A stretch of 64,000 nucleotides of DNA from Pedobacter sp. Hv1 (GCF_001412215.1 NZ_LLWP01000008.1:310001-374000), one strand, 5' to 3'; positions 16,966 to 26,443 are shown, counted from the stretch's first letter. Made by a program: numbers and translations. The notes: generated by a model not told the origin, from the letters alone.

Positions 16966-17483
16966 TTTCGTTTGTATTGTGCTTATCTCTCATTCCATTT
17001 TTTTGTCAACATCAGGTTGAGGCTTCAGACCAGCTCAACAAAGCAAATCTAACTTTTGTTGCAAAAGTAATTCGCATTATGGATGGCGATACCATGGAAG
17101 TGTTGTATAAAAACAGACCTACAAAAATCCGTTTGGCCCATATCGATTGTCCAGAGGTTAAAAAATCTCAACCCTTTGGTCAACATGCTAAAAAGGCCTT
17201 ATCTGATCTTTGTTTTGGGCAGCAGGTGATGGTACTGGGTGAAAAAACTGATCGTTACGGCCGACTGATTGCTGTTGTGGTCAATCATCAAAAACAAATT
17301 ATCAATCAGCAAATGATTAAACAAGGGATGGCTTGGCATTTCAAGAAGTATTCTCATGATCCAGTGTATGCCAATTTAGAAATAGCCGCCAGGAAAAATA
17401 AAGTAGGGCTATGGCAAGATCCTAGCCCTACGCCACCGTGGGAATGGCGAAAACCAAAGCGCCTGTCAACTGTTTTTAAGTAA
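16953..17483 (+). CDS. Thermonuclease (SNase)-like exported nuclease
   Basis: A staphylococcal-nuclease family protein, about 176 residues from ATG 16953 (an in-frame ATG two codons earlier at 16947 is also possible). A signal peptide reaches about residue 25. The OB-fold carries VIRIMDGDTMEV, the catalytic IRLAHIDCPE (Arg and Glu) and TDRYGRLIA (second Arg), with a GLWQDPSP end. It should cleave DNA or RNA at 5' positions with Ca2+, in the periplasm or outside the cell. It overlaps the upstream small Cys-rich protein gene. Confidence 0.88.
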   Translation: MGKIISFVLCLSLIPFFCQHQVEASDQLNKANLTFVAKVIRIMDGDTMEVLYKNRPTKIRLAHIDCPEVKKSQPFGQHAKKALSDLCFGQQVMVLGEKTDRYGRLIAVVVNHQKQIINQQMIKQGMAWHFKKYSHDPVYANLEIAARKNKVGLWQDPSPTPPWEWRKPKRLSTVFK

Positions 17484-17553
17484 GTATGCCATGCTAAAAA
17501 TAAGGCGTTAAAAGTGCATCTTTATCCAAAATTAAATCAGTTGACCCCTACCT

Positions 17554-18849
17554 ATGGACATTAGTATTTGTTGGCTACGCCGCGATTTACGTTTAACAGA
17601 TCATGCTGCACTCTACCATGCACTTAAGGCTGGACGACCAGTATTGCTCCTGTTTATTTTTGATCAAAACATCCTCAGCAAACTGGACAATAAAAAAGAT
17701 GCGAGGTTAACTTTTATACATCAAACCTTAAAAAGATTACGAGCAGAACTTCAAGAGCAAGGCTCTTCCCTATTGGTTAAATTTGGTAGTCCAGAAGAAG
17801 TTTGGCCAGAAATATTAAAGGAGTATAAGGTTAAGGCAGTTTATGCCAACCATGATTACGAGCCTTATGCCACTAAAAGAGATGATGGTTTAGCCGAATA
17901 TTTAAGAAGCGAAGAAATCCCCTTTTTTACCTATAAAGATCAGGTGATTTTTGAAAAGGCTGAGGTGATCAAAGCAGATGGCAAACCTTATACCGTATTT
18001 ACCCCATACTATAAACAATGGCTACAGAAGTTAAATACTTTCTATGCCAAACCTTATCCTACAGAACGTTATTTTAAGAACTTATTTCAAACGCCACATC
18101 TTCCATTTCCAAGTTTATCAGACCTAGGCTTTGAAGCAACCGACCATCAATTTCCATCTCCAGATTTTGAAAGTAAACTCCATCATTACCATGCCGATAG
18201 AGATTACCCCGCCAAAGATGCCACCACGCACTTGGGATTGCACCTTCGGTTCGGCACCATTAGCATTAGGGCGGCGGTAAGGGCAGCACAAGAACAGCAG
18301 GCCAGCAAGTGGCTTTCTGAGTTGGCTTGGAGAGAATTTTACATGATGATTTTATGGCACTTTCCGCACATTACCGATCGTGCTTTTAAACCTGCTTACG
18401 ACAATATTGAGTGGCGGAACAATGAAACAGAATTTGCAGCTTGGTGCGAAGGAAAAACTGGTTACCCCTTGGTTGATGCGGGTATGCGCCAATTGAATGA
18501 AACGGGCTTTATGCACAATCGGGTACGCATGGTGGTGGCCAGTTTTTTATGCAAACACTTGTTGATAGACTGGCGCTGGGGAGAAACCTATTTTGCAGAA
18601 AAATTATTAGACTACGAATTGGCAAGTAATGTAGGTGGTTGGCAGTGGGCCTGTGGCTCTGGCAATGATGCTGCGCCTTATTTTAGGGTTTTTAATCCAG
18701 AACTCCAGTTACAAAAATTCGATCCTAAAAGGGAATATGTTTATCGATGGGCGCCAGCATACCGCTTGGCCATTGCACCCATACCTATAGTTGAGCATAC
18801 CTTTGCAAGAGACCGGGTATTGAAAGCTTTTAAAAAAGCATTGACATAA
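17554..18849 (+). CDS. phrB: Deoxyribodipyrimidine photolyase
   Basis: A 431-residue class I photolyase that repairs UV-induced pyrimidine dimers with light. The N-terminal antenna domain starts ICWLRRDLRLTDHAAL. The FAD domain has LSELAWREFYMMILWHFP, MRQLNETGFMHNRVRM, ASNVGGWQWACGSGNDAAPYFR and a FDPKREYVYRW end. These wordings fit CPD photolyases, unlike the DASH-type protein at 1876. A terminator-like hairpin follows. It stands alone, facing the FKBP genes. Confidence 0.94.
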   Translation: MDISICWLRRDLRLTDHAALYHALKAGRPVLLLFIFDQNILSKLDNKKDARLTFIHQTLKRLRAELQEQGSSLLVKFGSPEEVWPEILKEYKVKAVYANHDYEPYATKRDDGLAEYLRSEEIPFFTYKDQVIFEKAEVIKADGKPYTVFTPYYKQWLQKLNTFYAKPYPTERYFKNLFQTPHLPFPSLSDLGFEATDHQFPSPDFESKLHHYHADRDYPAKDATTHLGLHLRFGTISIRAAVRAAQEQQASKWLSELAWREFYMMILWHFPHITDRAFKPAYDNIEWRNNETEFAAWCEGKTGYPLVDAGMRQLNETGFMHNRVRMVVASFLCKHLLIDWRWGETYFAEKLLDYELASNVGGWQWACGSGNDAAPYFRVFNPELQLQKFDPKREYVYRWAPAYRLAIAPIPIVEHTFARDRVLKAFKKALT

Positions 18850-18872
18850 GAAGTTAGGCTAACTTTTAACAT

Positions 18873-18909
18873 AAAAAAACCTACTGTGTAATGCAATAGG
18901 TTTTTTTTT
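18873..18909. terminator. Bidirectional terminator
   Basis: An A-run plus aacct, a loop, then aggtt and a nine-T run form a stem between the convergent photolyase and FKBP genes. It should serve both strands. Confidence 0.75.
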
Positions 18910-18927
18910 ATATGATTTTAAACTAGC

Positions 18928-19785
18928 TTAGTTGGTAACATCAATAATTTCTATGTCGAAATCGAGACAAGAATGTAAAGGAATACCCGTTACCTGACGG
19001 CCACCATACCCTAAGTCAGAAGGGATAATGATGCGCATTTTTACACCTTTTTTCTTACCTAACAACATTTTCTGCCATCCTAACACGGTATCATTTAATA
19101 TAATTTCTAGTGGTGCATCTGCAGTTTTTTGGTCAAAACTAGTTCCAGATAAAAACCTACCGTCGTATTTAACTTTGATGGTAGAAAATTTGCTAATTTC
19201 TGTGCCTGTACCAGGATCACTAATGTTATAATAAATTCCATCTGGACTTTTCGTTGCAGTTATTCCTTTTGCAGCAATAAATTCTCTGATCAATCGATCA
19301 TCGCTTTGCCATTGTTTGGTTTCGGCATAAGTTGTAATCTCAGAAACAATCACCTCGTTTGATGGAACTGGTCCATTTCCATTTTTGCCATAAGCTAAAT
19401 ATGATGGAACAATTACCCTTACCTTACCTCCTCTATTCACAGCACTCATGGCGATACGATAAGCATCTGGCAAGATATAGCCCAAGTAATCTTTTGATGT
19501 TGAAAATGCAGCTGGTGAATAATAAACTTCACCATTTAAAGATTTCACGGTTACATTATAGAAAACAGAATCTTTGTTTAACATTACCCCACCTGTTCCT
19601 GGATCTAGAATCTGATAATAAAATCCACTTGGATCCTTAACAGCAGGAATATTGTTACTCTTGATATAGGCCTGTATTTTAGCTTCATCAATGTCTTTAA
19701 TAGACTCATATTCCTTTTTACAAGAACTGAAAATCAAAATAACACCTAACAAGGCGTATATATATTTTGTTATATTTTTGTGCAT
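18928..19785 (-). CDS. Two-domain FKBP-type peptidyl-prolyl isomerase lipoprotein
   Basis: A lipoprotein of about 285 residues with lipobox IFSSC. It holds two FKBP-like modules. The first (about 45-155) is degraded around the active site, while the second (about 185-285) has VKYDGRFLSGTSFD, WQKMLLGKKKGVKMRIIIPSDLGYG and SCLDFDIEIIDV. It probably helps fold envelope proteins. An in-frame start eight codons earlier (19809) would overlap the upstream gene; MHKNITKYIY at 19785 gives a normal signal peptide and a 7-base gap. It is co-transcribed with the single-domain paralogue upstream. Confidence 0.88.
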   Translation of the reverse strand: MHKNITKYIYALLGVILIFSSCKKEYESIKDIDEAKIQAYIKSNNIPAVKDPSGFYYQILDPGTGGVMLNKDSVFYNVTVKSLNGEVYYSPAAFSTSKDYLGYILPDAYRIAMSAVNRGGKVRVIVPSYLAYGKNGNGPVPSNEVIVSEITTYAETKQWQSDDRLIREFIAAKGITATKSPDGIYYNISDPGTGTEISKFSTIKVKYDGRFLSGTSFDQKTADAPLEIILNDTVLGWQKMLLGKKKGVKMRIIIPSDLGYGGRQVTGIPLHSCLDFDIEIIDVTN

Positions 19786-19792
19786 TTGCATG

Positions 19793-20254
19793 TTATTGAA
19801 CATTAACAACTTCTACTGTAAAATCTAAAACCGAGTTGGCAGGTATTCCTGTACGGGCTTCATTTTTGTAACCTAAACCAGAAGGGATCAATAACCTGAT
19901 CTTTCCTCCTTTTTTAACCAAAGGAATTCCCTTTTGCCAACCTAAGATGAGATTACTTAGTGGAAAAGTAGCTGTAGTGGTCGATTTATCAAATACTGAA
20001 CCTGATAAAAGTCTACCTTCATAATTAACCGATACCGTATTTGATATCGTAATATCATTTCCGCTTCCTTGCGCAATAACTTGGTAATATAATCCCGACG
20101 AATGTTTAACAGCTACAATACTGTTTTTGGCAATAAAATCAACAATTGCAGCATCATCTATTCTGGCTTGTTTGTCTGCATCGTAATCCTTTTTACAAGA
20201 AGAGAGTACGCCAACGCACACAAAAAGCACTAAAAAAAACTTGGTTTTTAACAT
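19793..20254 (-). CDS. Single-domain FKBP-type peptidyl-prolyl isomerase lipoprotein
   Basis: A 153-residue lipoprotein (VLSSC lipobox, Cys20) with one FKBP domain: VNYEGRLLSGSVFDKS, ILGWQKGIPLVKKGGKIRLLIPSGLGY and VLDFTVEVV. It lacks long extensions. It lies just upstream of, and is probably the ancestor of, the two-domain gene. A TATTTTTG box lies right before it (20262-20269). Confidence 0.92.
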   Translation of the reverse strand: MLKTKFFLVLFVCVGVLSSCKKDYDADKQARIDDAAIVDFIAKNSIVAVKHSSGLYYQVIAQGSGNDITISNTVSVNYEGRLLSGSVFDKSTTTATFPLSNLILGWQKGIPLVKKGGKIRLLIPSGLGYKNEARTGIPANSVLDFTVEVVNVQ

Positions 20255-20261
20255 AATTGGA

Positions 20262-20293
20262 CAAAAATAAGCTTTTATTGCCGATGGCGCAAT
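20262..20293 (-). promoter_or_regulatory. Possible promoter of the FKBP pair
   Basis: TATTTTTG (20262-20269 on the minus strand) with ATTG about 20 bases upstream. It is close to the Bacteroidetes TTTG / TAnnTTTG arrangement. Confidence 0.45.
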
Positions 20294-20417
20294 TTTTAAC
20301 CAAATTTAACACTTGGTAAAGCGATAAGGCTCAATCAGCACACTATCTAAAGCAAAAAAGTTTAGGGCTTGGCTAAAATACCCAAATCCCTAAACCTTAA
20401 ACTTTCAATTTGATGGC

Positions 20418-22199
20418 TTAAAAAATATATTTATTAGCCTCAATAATTTGTTGTGCTACATTCTGACGGGCCTGTTTCACATTAAACGGCTCCATTTTGG
20501 TAAATCTGCGTAAGCCAACCAACATCATGCGCTGCTCATCTCCTTCGGCAAATGCCCATAAAGCCTCTTTACCTGCCTTGGCTAGTCCATCAACTGCTTC
20601 CACAAAATAGATGCGCATCATATCTAGCTGACCTTTACAAGCTTCTTCGCCACGTAAGGCCACTAATTTTTCTGTTCTCAGCATGGCTGATTCGGCGATA
20701 TACACATAACTGGCCATATCAGCGATGTTCATTAAAATTTCTTGCTCTTTAGAAAGGCTCATCATTAATTTCTGAACCGCAGCACCAGCCACCATTAAGG
20801 TTGCTTTTTTAAGGTTCTGAATAACTTTCTTTTCAGCAGCAAATAAGGTGGTATCTTCTTCTCCAAAATCTGGAATCGACATCAATTCTGCTGCTACAGC
20901 GGTTGCAGGAGTCATCAAATCTAATTCACCTTTCATGGCACGTTTCAGCATCATGTCAACGGTTAACAACCTGTTGATTTCATTCGTACCTTCAAAAATA
21001 CGGTTGATACGGGCATCACGGTAAGATCTATCCATTGGCGCATCGGCAGAAAAGCCCATGCCACCATAAATCTGTACACCTTCATCAGTTACGTAATCCA
21101 ACACTTCCGATCCCCATACTTTCAAAATGGCACATTCTACCGCAAATTGCTCTGTCGATTTCAATTTAGCCTTACCTGCATCCATACCAGCAGCCACCAA
21201 CTCATCATAAGCATCGTCGATATTTTGGCCTGCTCTATAATTTGCTGATTCTACGGCATAAACCTTGGCCGCCATTTCGGCAATTTTATAACGGATGGCA
21301 CCGTATTTAGAAATTGGCCTATCAAACTGAATTCTTTCATTTGAATAGTTTACTGCCAAATTTAATACACCTTTTGAACCACCAATTGCTGCCGCCGCCA
21401 ACTTGATTCTACCAATATTTAAAATATTTACCGCAATCTTAAATCCATTCTCTCTTTCTGAAAGCATGTTTTCTACCGGCACTGGGCAATCGTTAAAAAA
21501 CACCTGACGTGTAGATGAACCCTTGATCCCCATTTTATGTTCTTCAGGGTTCATGGTAATGCCACCAAAATCTTTTTCTACAATAAAAGCAGTTAGGTTT
21601 TTATCGTCATCAATTTTTGCAAAAACGATAAAAATATCTGCAAAACCACCATTGGTGATCCACATTTTCTGACCATTAATGATATAATGTTTACCATCTG
21701 CACTTAATTTGGCTTTGGTTTTACCAGAGTTGGCATCAGAGCCAGAGTTTGGTTCGGTTAAGCAATAAGATGCTTTCCACTCGCCAGTACCTAACTTAGG
21801 AATGTATTTGGCTTTCTGCTCGGCATTACCATAATACAAGATAGGCAGGGTACCAATACCTGTATGTGCTGATAGTGCAACTGCAAAAGAATGGCCTGCA
21901 CCACAAACATCAGCCACCAACATAGAGGTATTGAAATTTTTGCCAAAGCCACCAAATTCTTCAGGAATGGAAACACCTAAAATACCCAATTCGCCAGCTT
22001 TATCCATCAACGATGGCATTAATCCCTCTTCTTGACTATCAATTCTATCCAAGATGGGATTAACTTCTGCTGCTAAAAAATCGCGACAGGTCTGTGCAAT
22101 CATCTGCTGTTCTTCATCAAATTCTTCAGGAATAAATACATCCTGGTAAGTGGTTTCTGTAATCAAGAACTCGCCACCTTTAATTGTTTTCTTTTCCAT
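20418..22199 (-). CDS. fadE: Acyl-CoA dehydrogenase (FadE-type)
   Basis: A flavoprotein that catalyses the first step of fatty-acid beta-oxidation. It is about 593 residues from MEKKTIKGGEFL at 22199, the family's larger type with a C-terminal helical extension. Seen are YCLTEPNSGSDANS, MWITNGGFADIF, RIQFDRPISKYGAI, IYGGMGFS and RIFEGTNEINRL, the last carrying the catalytic glutamate. A frame extends 15 codons upstream (22244), but that part runs through the tatcaag repeat and is unlikely to be translated. It is the last gene of a fadN-fadA-fadE order like that of Bacillus subtilis fadNAE. Confidence 0.95.
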   Translation of the reverse strand: MEKKTIKGGEFLITETTYQDVFIPEEFDEEQQMIAQTCRDFLAAEVNPILDRIDSQEEGLMPSLMDKAGELGILGVSIPEEFGGFGKNFNTSMLVADVCGAGHSFAVALSAHTGIGTLPILYYGNAEQKAKYIPKLGTGEWKASYCLTEPNSGSDANSGKTKAKLSADGKHYIINGQKMWITNGGFADIFIVFAKIDDDKNLTAFIVEKDFGGITMNPEEHKMGIKGSSTRQVFFNDCPVPVENMLSERENGFKIAVNILNIGRIKLAAAAIGGSKGVLNLAVNYSNERIQFDRPISKYGAIRYKIAEMAAKVYAVESANYRAGQNIDDAYDELVAAGMDAGKAKLKSTEQFAVECAILKVWGSEVLDYVTDEGVQIYGGMGFSADAPMDRSYRDARINRIFEGTNEINRLLTVDMMLKRAMKGELDLMTPATAVAAELMSIPDFGEEDTTLFAAEKKVIQNLKKATLMVAGAAVQKLMMSLSKEQEILMNIADMASYVYIAESAMLRTEKLVALRGEEACKGQLDMMRIYFVEAVDGLAKAGKEALWAFAEGDEQRMMLVGLRRFTKMEPFNVKQARQNVAQQIIEANKYIF

Positions 22200-22206
22200 T
22201 TTGTAA

Positions 22207-22238
22207 AGTATCAAGTAGCGAGTATCAAGTATCAAGAC
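22207..22238. repeat. tatcaag repeat, arm A
   Basis: Contains tatcaagtatcaagac in plus orientation, directly upstream of fadE. It pairs as an inverted repeat with the arm at 22701-22734. Confidence 0.8.
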
Positions 22239-22261
22239 CCTCAAACTCGCTGGGTTTAATT

Positions 22262-22612
22262 TTATTTTAATTTCTTTTCCAAAGAATAAATCATCTTTTG
22301 AATTTCTGTTGTTTGATCTACAAGGCTTTTTGTCGTATCATCATTTAATAGTTCTAATCTATTTGAGATAATCAGTTGTGTTTCTAACTCAAATGCGGAA
22401 CCCTGACTAATGTTTAAAAAATATTTAAACTGAGCTTCACTACCACGTCCAGCACCCTCAGCAATATTAGAAGATATAGAAATTGCGCATCTTTTCATTT
22501 GAGATATTAATCCAAACCGTTCATCAGTAGGCAATAATGCCATTACTTTGTATACCTCAACGGTCAAATCTATTGCCTTTTGCCAAACCTTTAAATCTTT
22601 ATAATTATGCAT
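22262..22612 (-). CDS. Four-helix bundle protein (23S rRNA-intervening-sequence type)
   Basis: A 116-residue protein of the small four-helix bundle family (TIGR02436-like) found in 23S rRNA intervening sequences and scattered through Bacteroidetes genomes. It starts MHNYKDLKVWQKAIDL and carries the family marks KRCAISISSNIAEGAGR and FLNISQGSAFELETQL. It sits inside the beta-oxidation operon between fadA and fadE, flanked on both sides by inverted tatcaagtatcaaga repeats. This placement suggests the gene arrived as part of a repeat-bounded element. Its function is unknown; pentameric bundles are reported for relatives. Confidence 0.92.
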   Translation of the reverse strand: MHNYKDLKVWQKAIDLTVEVYKVMALLPTDERFGLISQMKRCAISISSNIAEGAGRGSEAQFKYFLNISQGSAFELETQLIISNRLELLNDDTTKSLVDQTTEIQKMIYSLEKKLK

Positions 22613-22700
22613 ATCTCTCAGTATGTAGCAGCCTGCATCAAGTATTGAAACACTCGAATAAACTTAATTTACGTGATGTTCATTTTTATGTTAACATCCC

Positions 22701-22734
22701 AATCTTGATACTTGATACTCATATCTTGATACTA
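22701..22734. repeat. tatcaag repeat, arm B
   Basis: Contains tcttgatacttgata, the reverse complement of arm A's core. It begins right at the fadA stop codon, so the last codon and the repeat abut or overlap. Confidence 0.8.
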
Positions 22735-23907
22735 ATAAACTTCAAATATCCCCGCTGCGCCTTGTCCGGTACCTACGCACATGGTAACCATACCATACTT
22801 TTGGTCTCTTCTTTTCAATTCGTTAAATAACTGCACTGATAATTTGGCACCTGTACAACCAAGTGGGTGACCTAAAGCAATAGCCCCTCCGTTTACGTTG
22901 ATCTTTTCTTGGTCTAAACCTAAGGTTCTGATGATGGCTAACGACTGTGAAGCAAAAGCCTCATTCAGTTCAATCAGTTCAATATCATCCTGTTTTAAAC
23001 CCGCTTGTTTCAATGCTTTTGGAATAGCCTCAATTGGACCAATACCCATAATACGTGGAGGTACACCAGCTACTCCATAACTTACCAAACGGGCAATTGG
23101 TGTAGCACCCAATTCTTTCATTTTCTTTTCAGACACCACCAAAACAAAGGCTGCTCCATCTGATGTTTGCGACGAATTACCTGCAGTAATACAACCATTG
23201 GCTGCAAAAACTGGTTTGAGTTTAGCCAAACGTTCTATCGTGGTATCTGCTCTTGGTCCTTCATCGGTATCTACCACATAAGACCGGGTTTGCTTTTTCA
23301 TGTTGGCATCTAAATAGTTTTCGTTTACCGTTATTGGTAATACACCTGCCTTTAAATGACCATTTTTAATGGCTTCTACTGCTTTTAAGTGCGATCGGTA
23401 AGAAAACTCATCCTGATCTTCTCTACTTACATTATATTCTTTAGCTACTGCCTCGGCAGTAAGGCCCATGCCCCAATACCAGTCTGGGTTGGTTTTGGCC
23501 ACCTCCGGATTTGGCACCAATTTCCATCCACCAAATGGCATTCCCGACATTACTTCTACTCCACCCGCAACAATACAATCGGCCATGCCTGCTTTAATTT
23601 TAGCTACAGCTGTAGCAATGGTATCTAAACCAGAAGCGCAGTAACGGTTAATGGTTACCCCTGGAACTTTATCGGTATCCAAGCCCATTAAACTGATCAT
23701 GCGGGCAATATTTAAACCTTGTTCTGCCTCTGGTGTTGCATTACCAACAATTACATCGTCAATCTGCTCCTTATCCAAATTCGGAACCGACGCCACCAAA
23801 TCTCTAATTACTTGGGCTGCCAATTCATCTGCTCTGGTAAAACGGAATACACCCCTCGGGGCCTTTCCTACAGCGGTTCTAAGTCCTGCTATTATATATG
23901 CTTCCAT
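22732..23907 (-). CDS. fadA: Acetyl-CoA acyltransferase (thiolase)
   Basis: A 391-residue 3-ketoacyl-CoA thiolase, the last enzyme of the beta-oxidation cycle. The nucleophile Cys90 lies in NRYCASGL, His347 in GGAIALGHPLGCTG, and the second Cys377 in CVGTGQGAAGIFE. Length and wording match FadA of the FadN-type operons. It is flanked by repeat-bearing junctions on both sides, yet the coding region is intact. Confidence 0.97.
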   Translation of the reverse strand: MEAYIIAGLRTAVGKAPRGVFRFTRADELAAQVIRDLVASVPNLDKEQIDDVIVGNATPEAEQGLNIARMISLMGLDTDKVPGVTINRYCASGLDTIATAVAKIKAGMADCIVAGGVEVMSGMPFGGWKLVPNPEVAKTNPDWYWGMGLTAEAVAKEYNVSREDQDEFSYRSHLKAVEAIKNGHLKAGVLPITVNENYLDANMKKQTRSYVVDTDEGPRADTTIERLAKLKPVFAANGCITAGNSSQTSDGAAFVLVVSEKKMKELGATPIARLVSYGVAGVPPRIMGIGPIEAIPKALKQAGLKQDDIELIELNEAFASQSLAIIRTLGLDQEKINVNGGAIALGHPLGCTGAKLSVQLFNELKRRDQKYGMVTMCVGTGQGAAGIFEVY

Positions 23908-23911
23908 ATTT

Positions 23912-23944
23912 TAGTATCTAGTAGCTAGTATCAAGTATCAAGAC
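23912..23944. repeat. tatcaag repeat, arm C
   Basis: Contains tatcaagtatcaagac just upstream of the fadA start, matching arm A. Confidence 0.8.
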
Positions 23945-23995
23945 ACTTGAACAAGCCTAATTTTACATTCTATTTAATTGTTACCGTAATACCTC

Positions 23996-24028
23996 AATCT
24001 TGATACTTGATACTTATATCTTGATACT
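23996..24028. repeat. tatcaag repeat, arm D
   Basis: Contains tcttgatacttgata, matching arm B, just after the fadN stop codon. Arms C and D enclose only about 50 bases, as if the element here lacked or lost the internal gene. Confidence 0.8.
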
Positions 24029-24034
24029 CTAACC

Positions 24035-26443
24035 CTAGTTCCTCAACGGCTTTCCTTTTGTTACAATCGATTGGATTCTTTCTAAAGTTTTGCGTTCGCC
24101 GCAAAGTGATAAAAATGCTTCTCGTTCCAAATCCAAAAGGTATTGTTCGGTTACTTCTGTTGGCGATGAAAGGTCTCCTCCGCACATTACCCAACCTAGT
24201 TTTTCTGAGATCTTTTTATCGTGTTCAGAGATATAGTTACCAGAGTACATGGTATTGGCTCCTGCATACACAATGCCCAAACCTTGCTTGCCCAACACTT
24301 TAATGTCTTTACGTGGAATTGGCTTGGTATAACCAGCATCTGCCAACTCAATGGCTTTTGCTTTGGCATCGGCAATTAAACGACTCCTGTTCATACTAAT
24401 GGCAAATTTATCTTTCTTCAAATAGCCCAACTCAAATGCCTCTACTGCAGAAGTAGAAACCTTAGCCATACCAATGGTTAAGAAACGATCTTTCATGGTG
24501 TTCTGCACAATTTGGTCTGCCCTGTACTCGTCTGATGCACGTAAGGCAAACTCTTTGGTTCCGCCCCCACCTGGAATTACCCCTACACCAAACTCGACCA
24601 AGCCCATATAGGTTTCGGCATTCAACTGCACAAAATCGGCATGTAAACTAAACTCACAGCCACCGCCCAAAGTCAGGTTATGCGGTGCTACCACTACAGG
24701 AATTGACGAATAACGGATCCGCATAGATGTATTTTGGAACATGCGCACAGCCATATTCAATTCTTCCCACTCCTGCTCTACGGCCATCATAAAGATCATG
24801 CCCACATTGGCACCAGCAGAGAAATTGGCTCCATCATTTCCTATCACCACACCGCGGTAATCTTTTTCGGCCATATCAATGGCTTTATTAATGGCAGCTA
24901 GAGTATCGCCACCAATGGTGTTCATTTTAGAGTGGAATTCTACATTGATAATTCCATCGCCCAAATCTATAATTGAAGCTCCAGAATTTTTCCAAAGCAC
25001 TTTATTTGCTCTTAGGTTATCAAGGACAATAAAATTATCAGCCCCCGGAATTGCCTGATAGCTTTTAGAAGGGATATCATAATATTTTTTAACCCCATCT
25101 TCTACTTTATAAAACGAAGTATGTCCAGCCGCCAACATTTCGGTAACCCAAGCTGCTGGGGTATGTCCATATTGTTTCATTCCATCTATCGAAGCCGAAA
25201 TACCTACGGCATCCCAAACCTCAAATGGACCAAGATCCCAACCAAAACCAGCACGCATGGCATCGTCTATGCGATACAATTCGTCTGAAATTTCTGGAAT
25301 GCGATCAGACACATACTCGAACAAACCAAAGAAAGAAGCCCTAAACAACTCGCCCGCTTTATCTTTACCGGCTGCAAAAACCTTCATGCGGTCTTTTACA
25401 TTTTCTATAGCTTTGGTTAACTCTAGTGTAGCTGATTTTACCTTCTCTTGCGGACGGTATTCGAGCGTTTTAAGATCTAGTGCTAATATTTCAGTTTTGC
25501 CGTCGGCAGATTTTGTCTTTTTATAAAAACCTTGTTTGGTTTTATCGCCCAACCAATTGTTGGCTTCCATTTTTTGAACATACGCTGGAAGTTTGAACAG
25601 TTCGTGAGCTTTATCCTCAGGACAATTGTCGTACAGTCCTTTTGATACTTTGATCATGGTATCCAGTCCAACCACATCTGTAGTACGGAAAGTGGCCGAT
25701 TTTGGTCTACCCAAAGCTGGCCCCGTAAATTTATCTACCTCTTCTACCGTCAGATCCATTTTCTCTACCAAGTGCAATAACGCCATAATAGAATATACAC
25801 CAACCCTATTGGCAATAAATGCAGGTGTATCTTTACATAAAACCGTAGTTTTACCTAAAAACTTATCACCATAATGCATCAAGAAATCTACAATTTCGGG
25901 TTTGGTAAAAGGTGTCGGAATAATTTCCAATAACCTTAAATAACGTGGTGGATTGAAAAAGTGTGTACCACAGAAATTCGCTTTAAAATCGTCACTTCTG
26001 CCTGCGGCCATCATATGAATTGGAATACCCGATGTGTTTGAAGTAACCAAGGTACCCGGCTTGCGAAATTGCTCTACCTGCTCAAATACTTTTTTCTTGA
26101 TGTCGAGATTTTCTACCACCACCTCAATAATCCAATCGTAATTGGCAATCTTGGCCATGTCATCATCAAAATTGCCCGTGCTAATGTTGGTTAACACTTG
26201 CTGGCTATAAATTGGCGATGGATTGGTTTTTACAGCTGTTTGCAAAGCAGTATTCACAATCCGGTTTTTTACTGCCGGATGTGTCAACGCCAAACCTTTT
26301 GCCTGTTCTTCGGCATTCAGCTCTTTTGGGGCAATATCCAAAAGCAGCACCTCTACACCAATATTGGCGAAGTGGCAGGCAATACGAGAACCCATAATGC
26401 CAGAACCCAATACAACTACTTTATTTATTTTTTTGTTCATCAT
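24035..26443 (-). CDS. fadN: 3-hydroxyacyl-CoA dehydrogenase / enoyl-CoA hydratase (FadN-type)
   Basis: An 802-residue bifunctional enzyme for the two middle steps of beta-oxidation. The NAD-binding GSGIMG lies at 13-18, then HFFNPPRYLRLLEIIP and CKDTPAFIANRVG of the dehydrogenase. The hydratase-like domain comes after residue 490 (NFSAGANVGMIF, GGGCEFSLHADFV, GVGVIPGGGGTKEF). Dehydrogenase first and hydratase last is the FadN order, opposite to E. coli FadB. Its start overlaps the MarR gene by 23 bases, tying it to that regulator. Confidence 0.95.
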   Translation of the reverse strand: MMNKKINKVVVLGSGIMGSRIACHFANIGVEVLLLDIAPKELNAEEQAKGLALTHPAVKNRIVNTALQTAVKTNPSPIYSQQVLTNISTGNFDDDMAKIANYDWIIEVVVENLDIKKKVFEQVEQFRKPGTLVTSNTSGIPIHMMAAGRSDDFKANFCGTHFFNPPRYLRLLEIIPTPFTKPEIVDFLMHYGDKFLGKTTVLCKDTPAFIANRVGVYSIMALLHLVEKMDLTVEEVDKFTGPALGRPKSATFRTTDVVGLDTMIKVSKGLYDNCPEDKAHELFKLPAYVQKMEANNWLGDKTKQGFYKKTKSADGKTEILALDLKTLEYRPQEKVKSATLELTKAIENVKDRMKVFAAGKDKAGELFRASFFGLFEYVSDRIPEISDELYRIDDAMRAGFGWDLGPFEVWDAVGISASIDGMKQYGHTPAAWVTEMLAAGHTSFYKVEDGVKKYYDIPSKSYQAIPGADNFIVLDNLRANKVLWKNSGASIIDLGDGIINVEFHSKMNTIGGDTLAAINKAIDMAEKDYRGVVIGNDGANFSAGANVGMIFMMAVEQEWEELNMAVRMFQNTSMRIRYSSIPVVVAPHNLTLGGGCEFSLHADFVQLNAETYMGLVEFGVGVIPGGGGTKEFALRASDEYRADQIVQNTMKDRFLTIGMAKVSTSAVEAFELGYLKKDKFAISMNRSRLIADAKAKAIELADAGYTKPIPRKDIKVLGKQGLGIVYAGANTMYSGNYISEHDKKISEKLGWVMCGGDLSSPTEVTEQYLLDLEREAFLSLCGERKTLERIQSIVTKGKPLRN

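Noticed and set aside
22262..22612. 23S rRNA intervening sequence
   Set aside because: The protein family fits, but there is no rRNA sequence around it.
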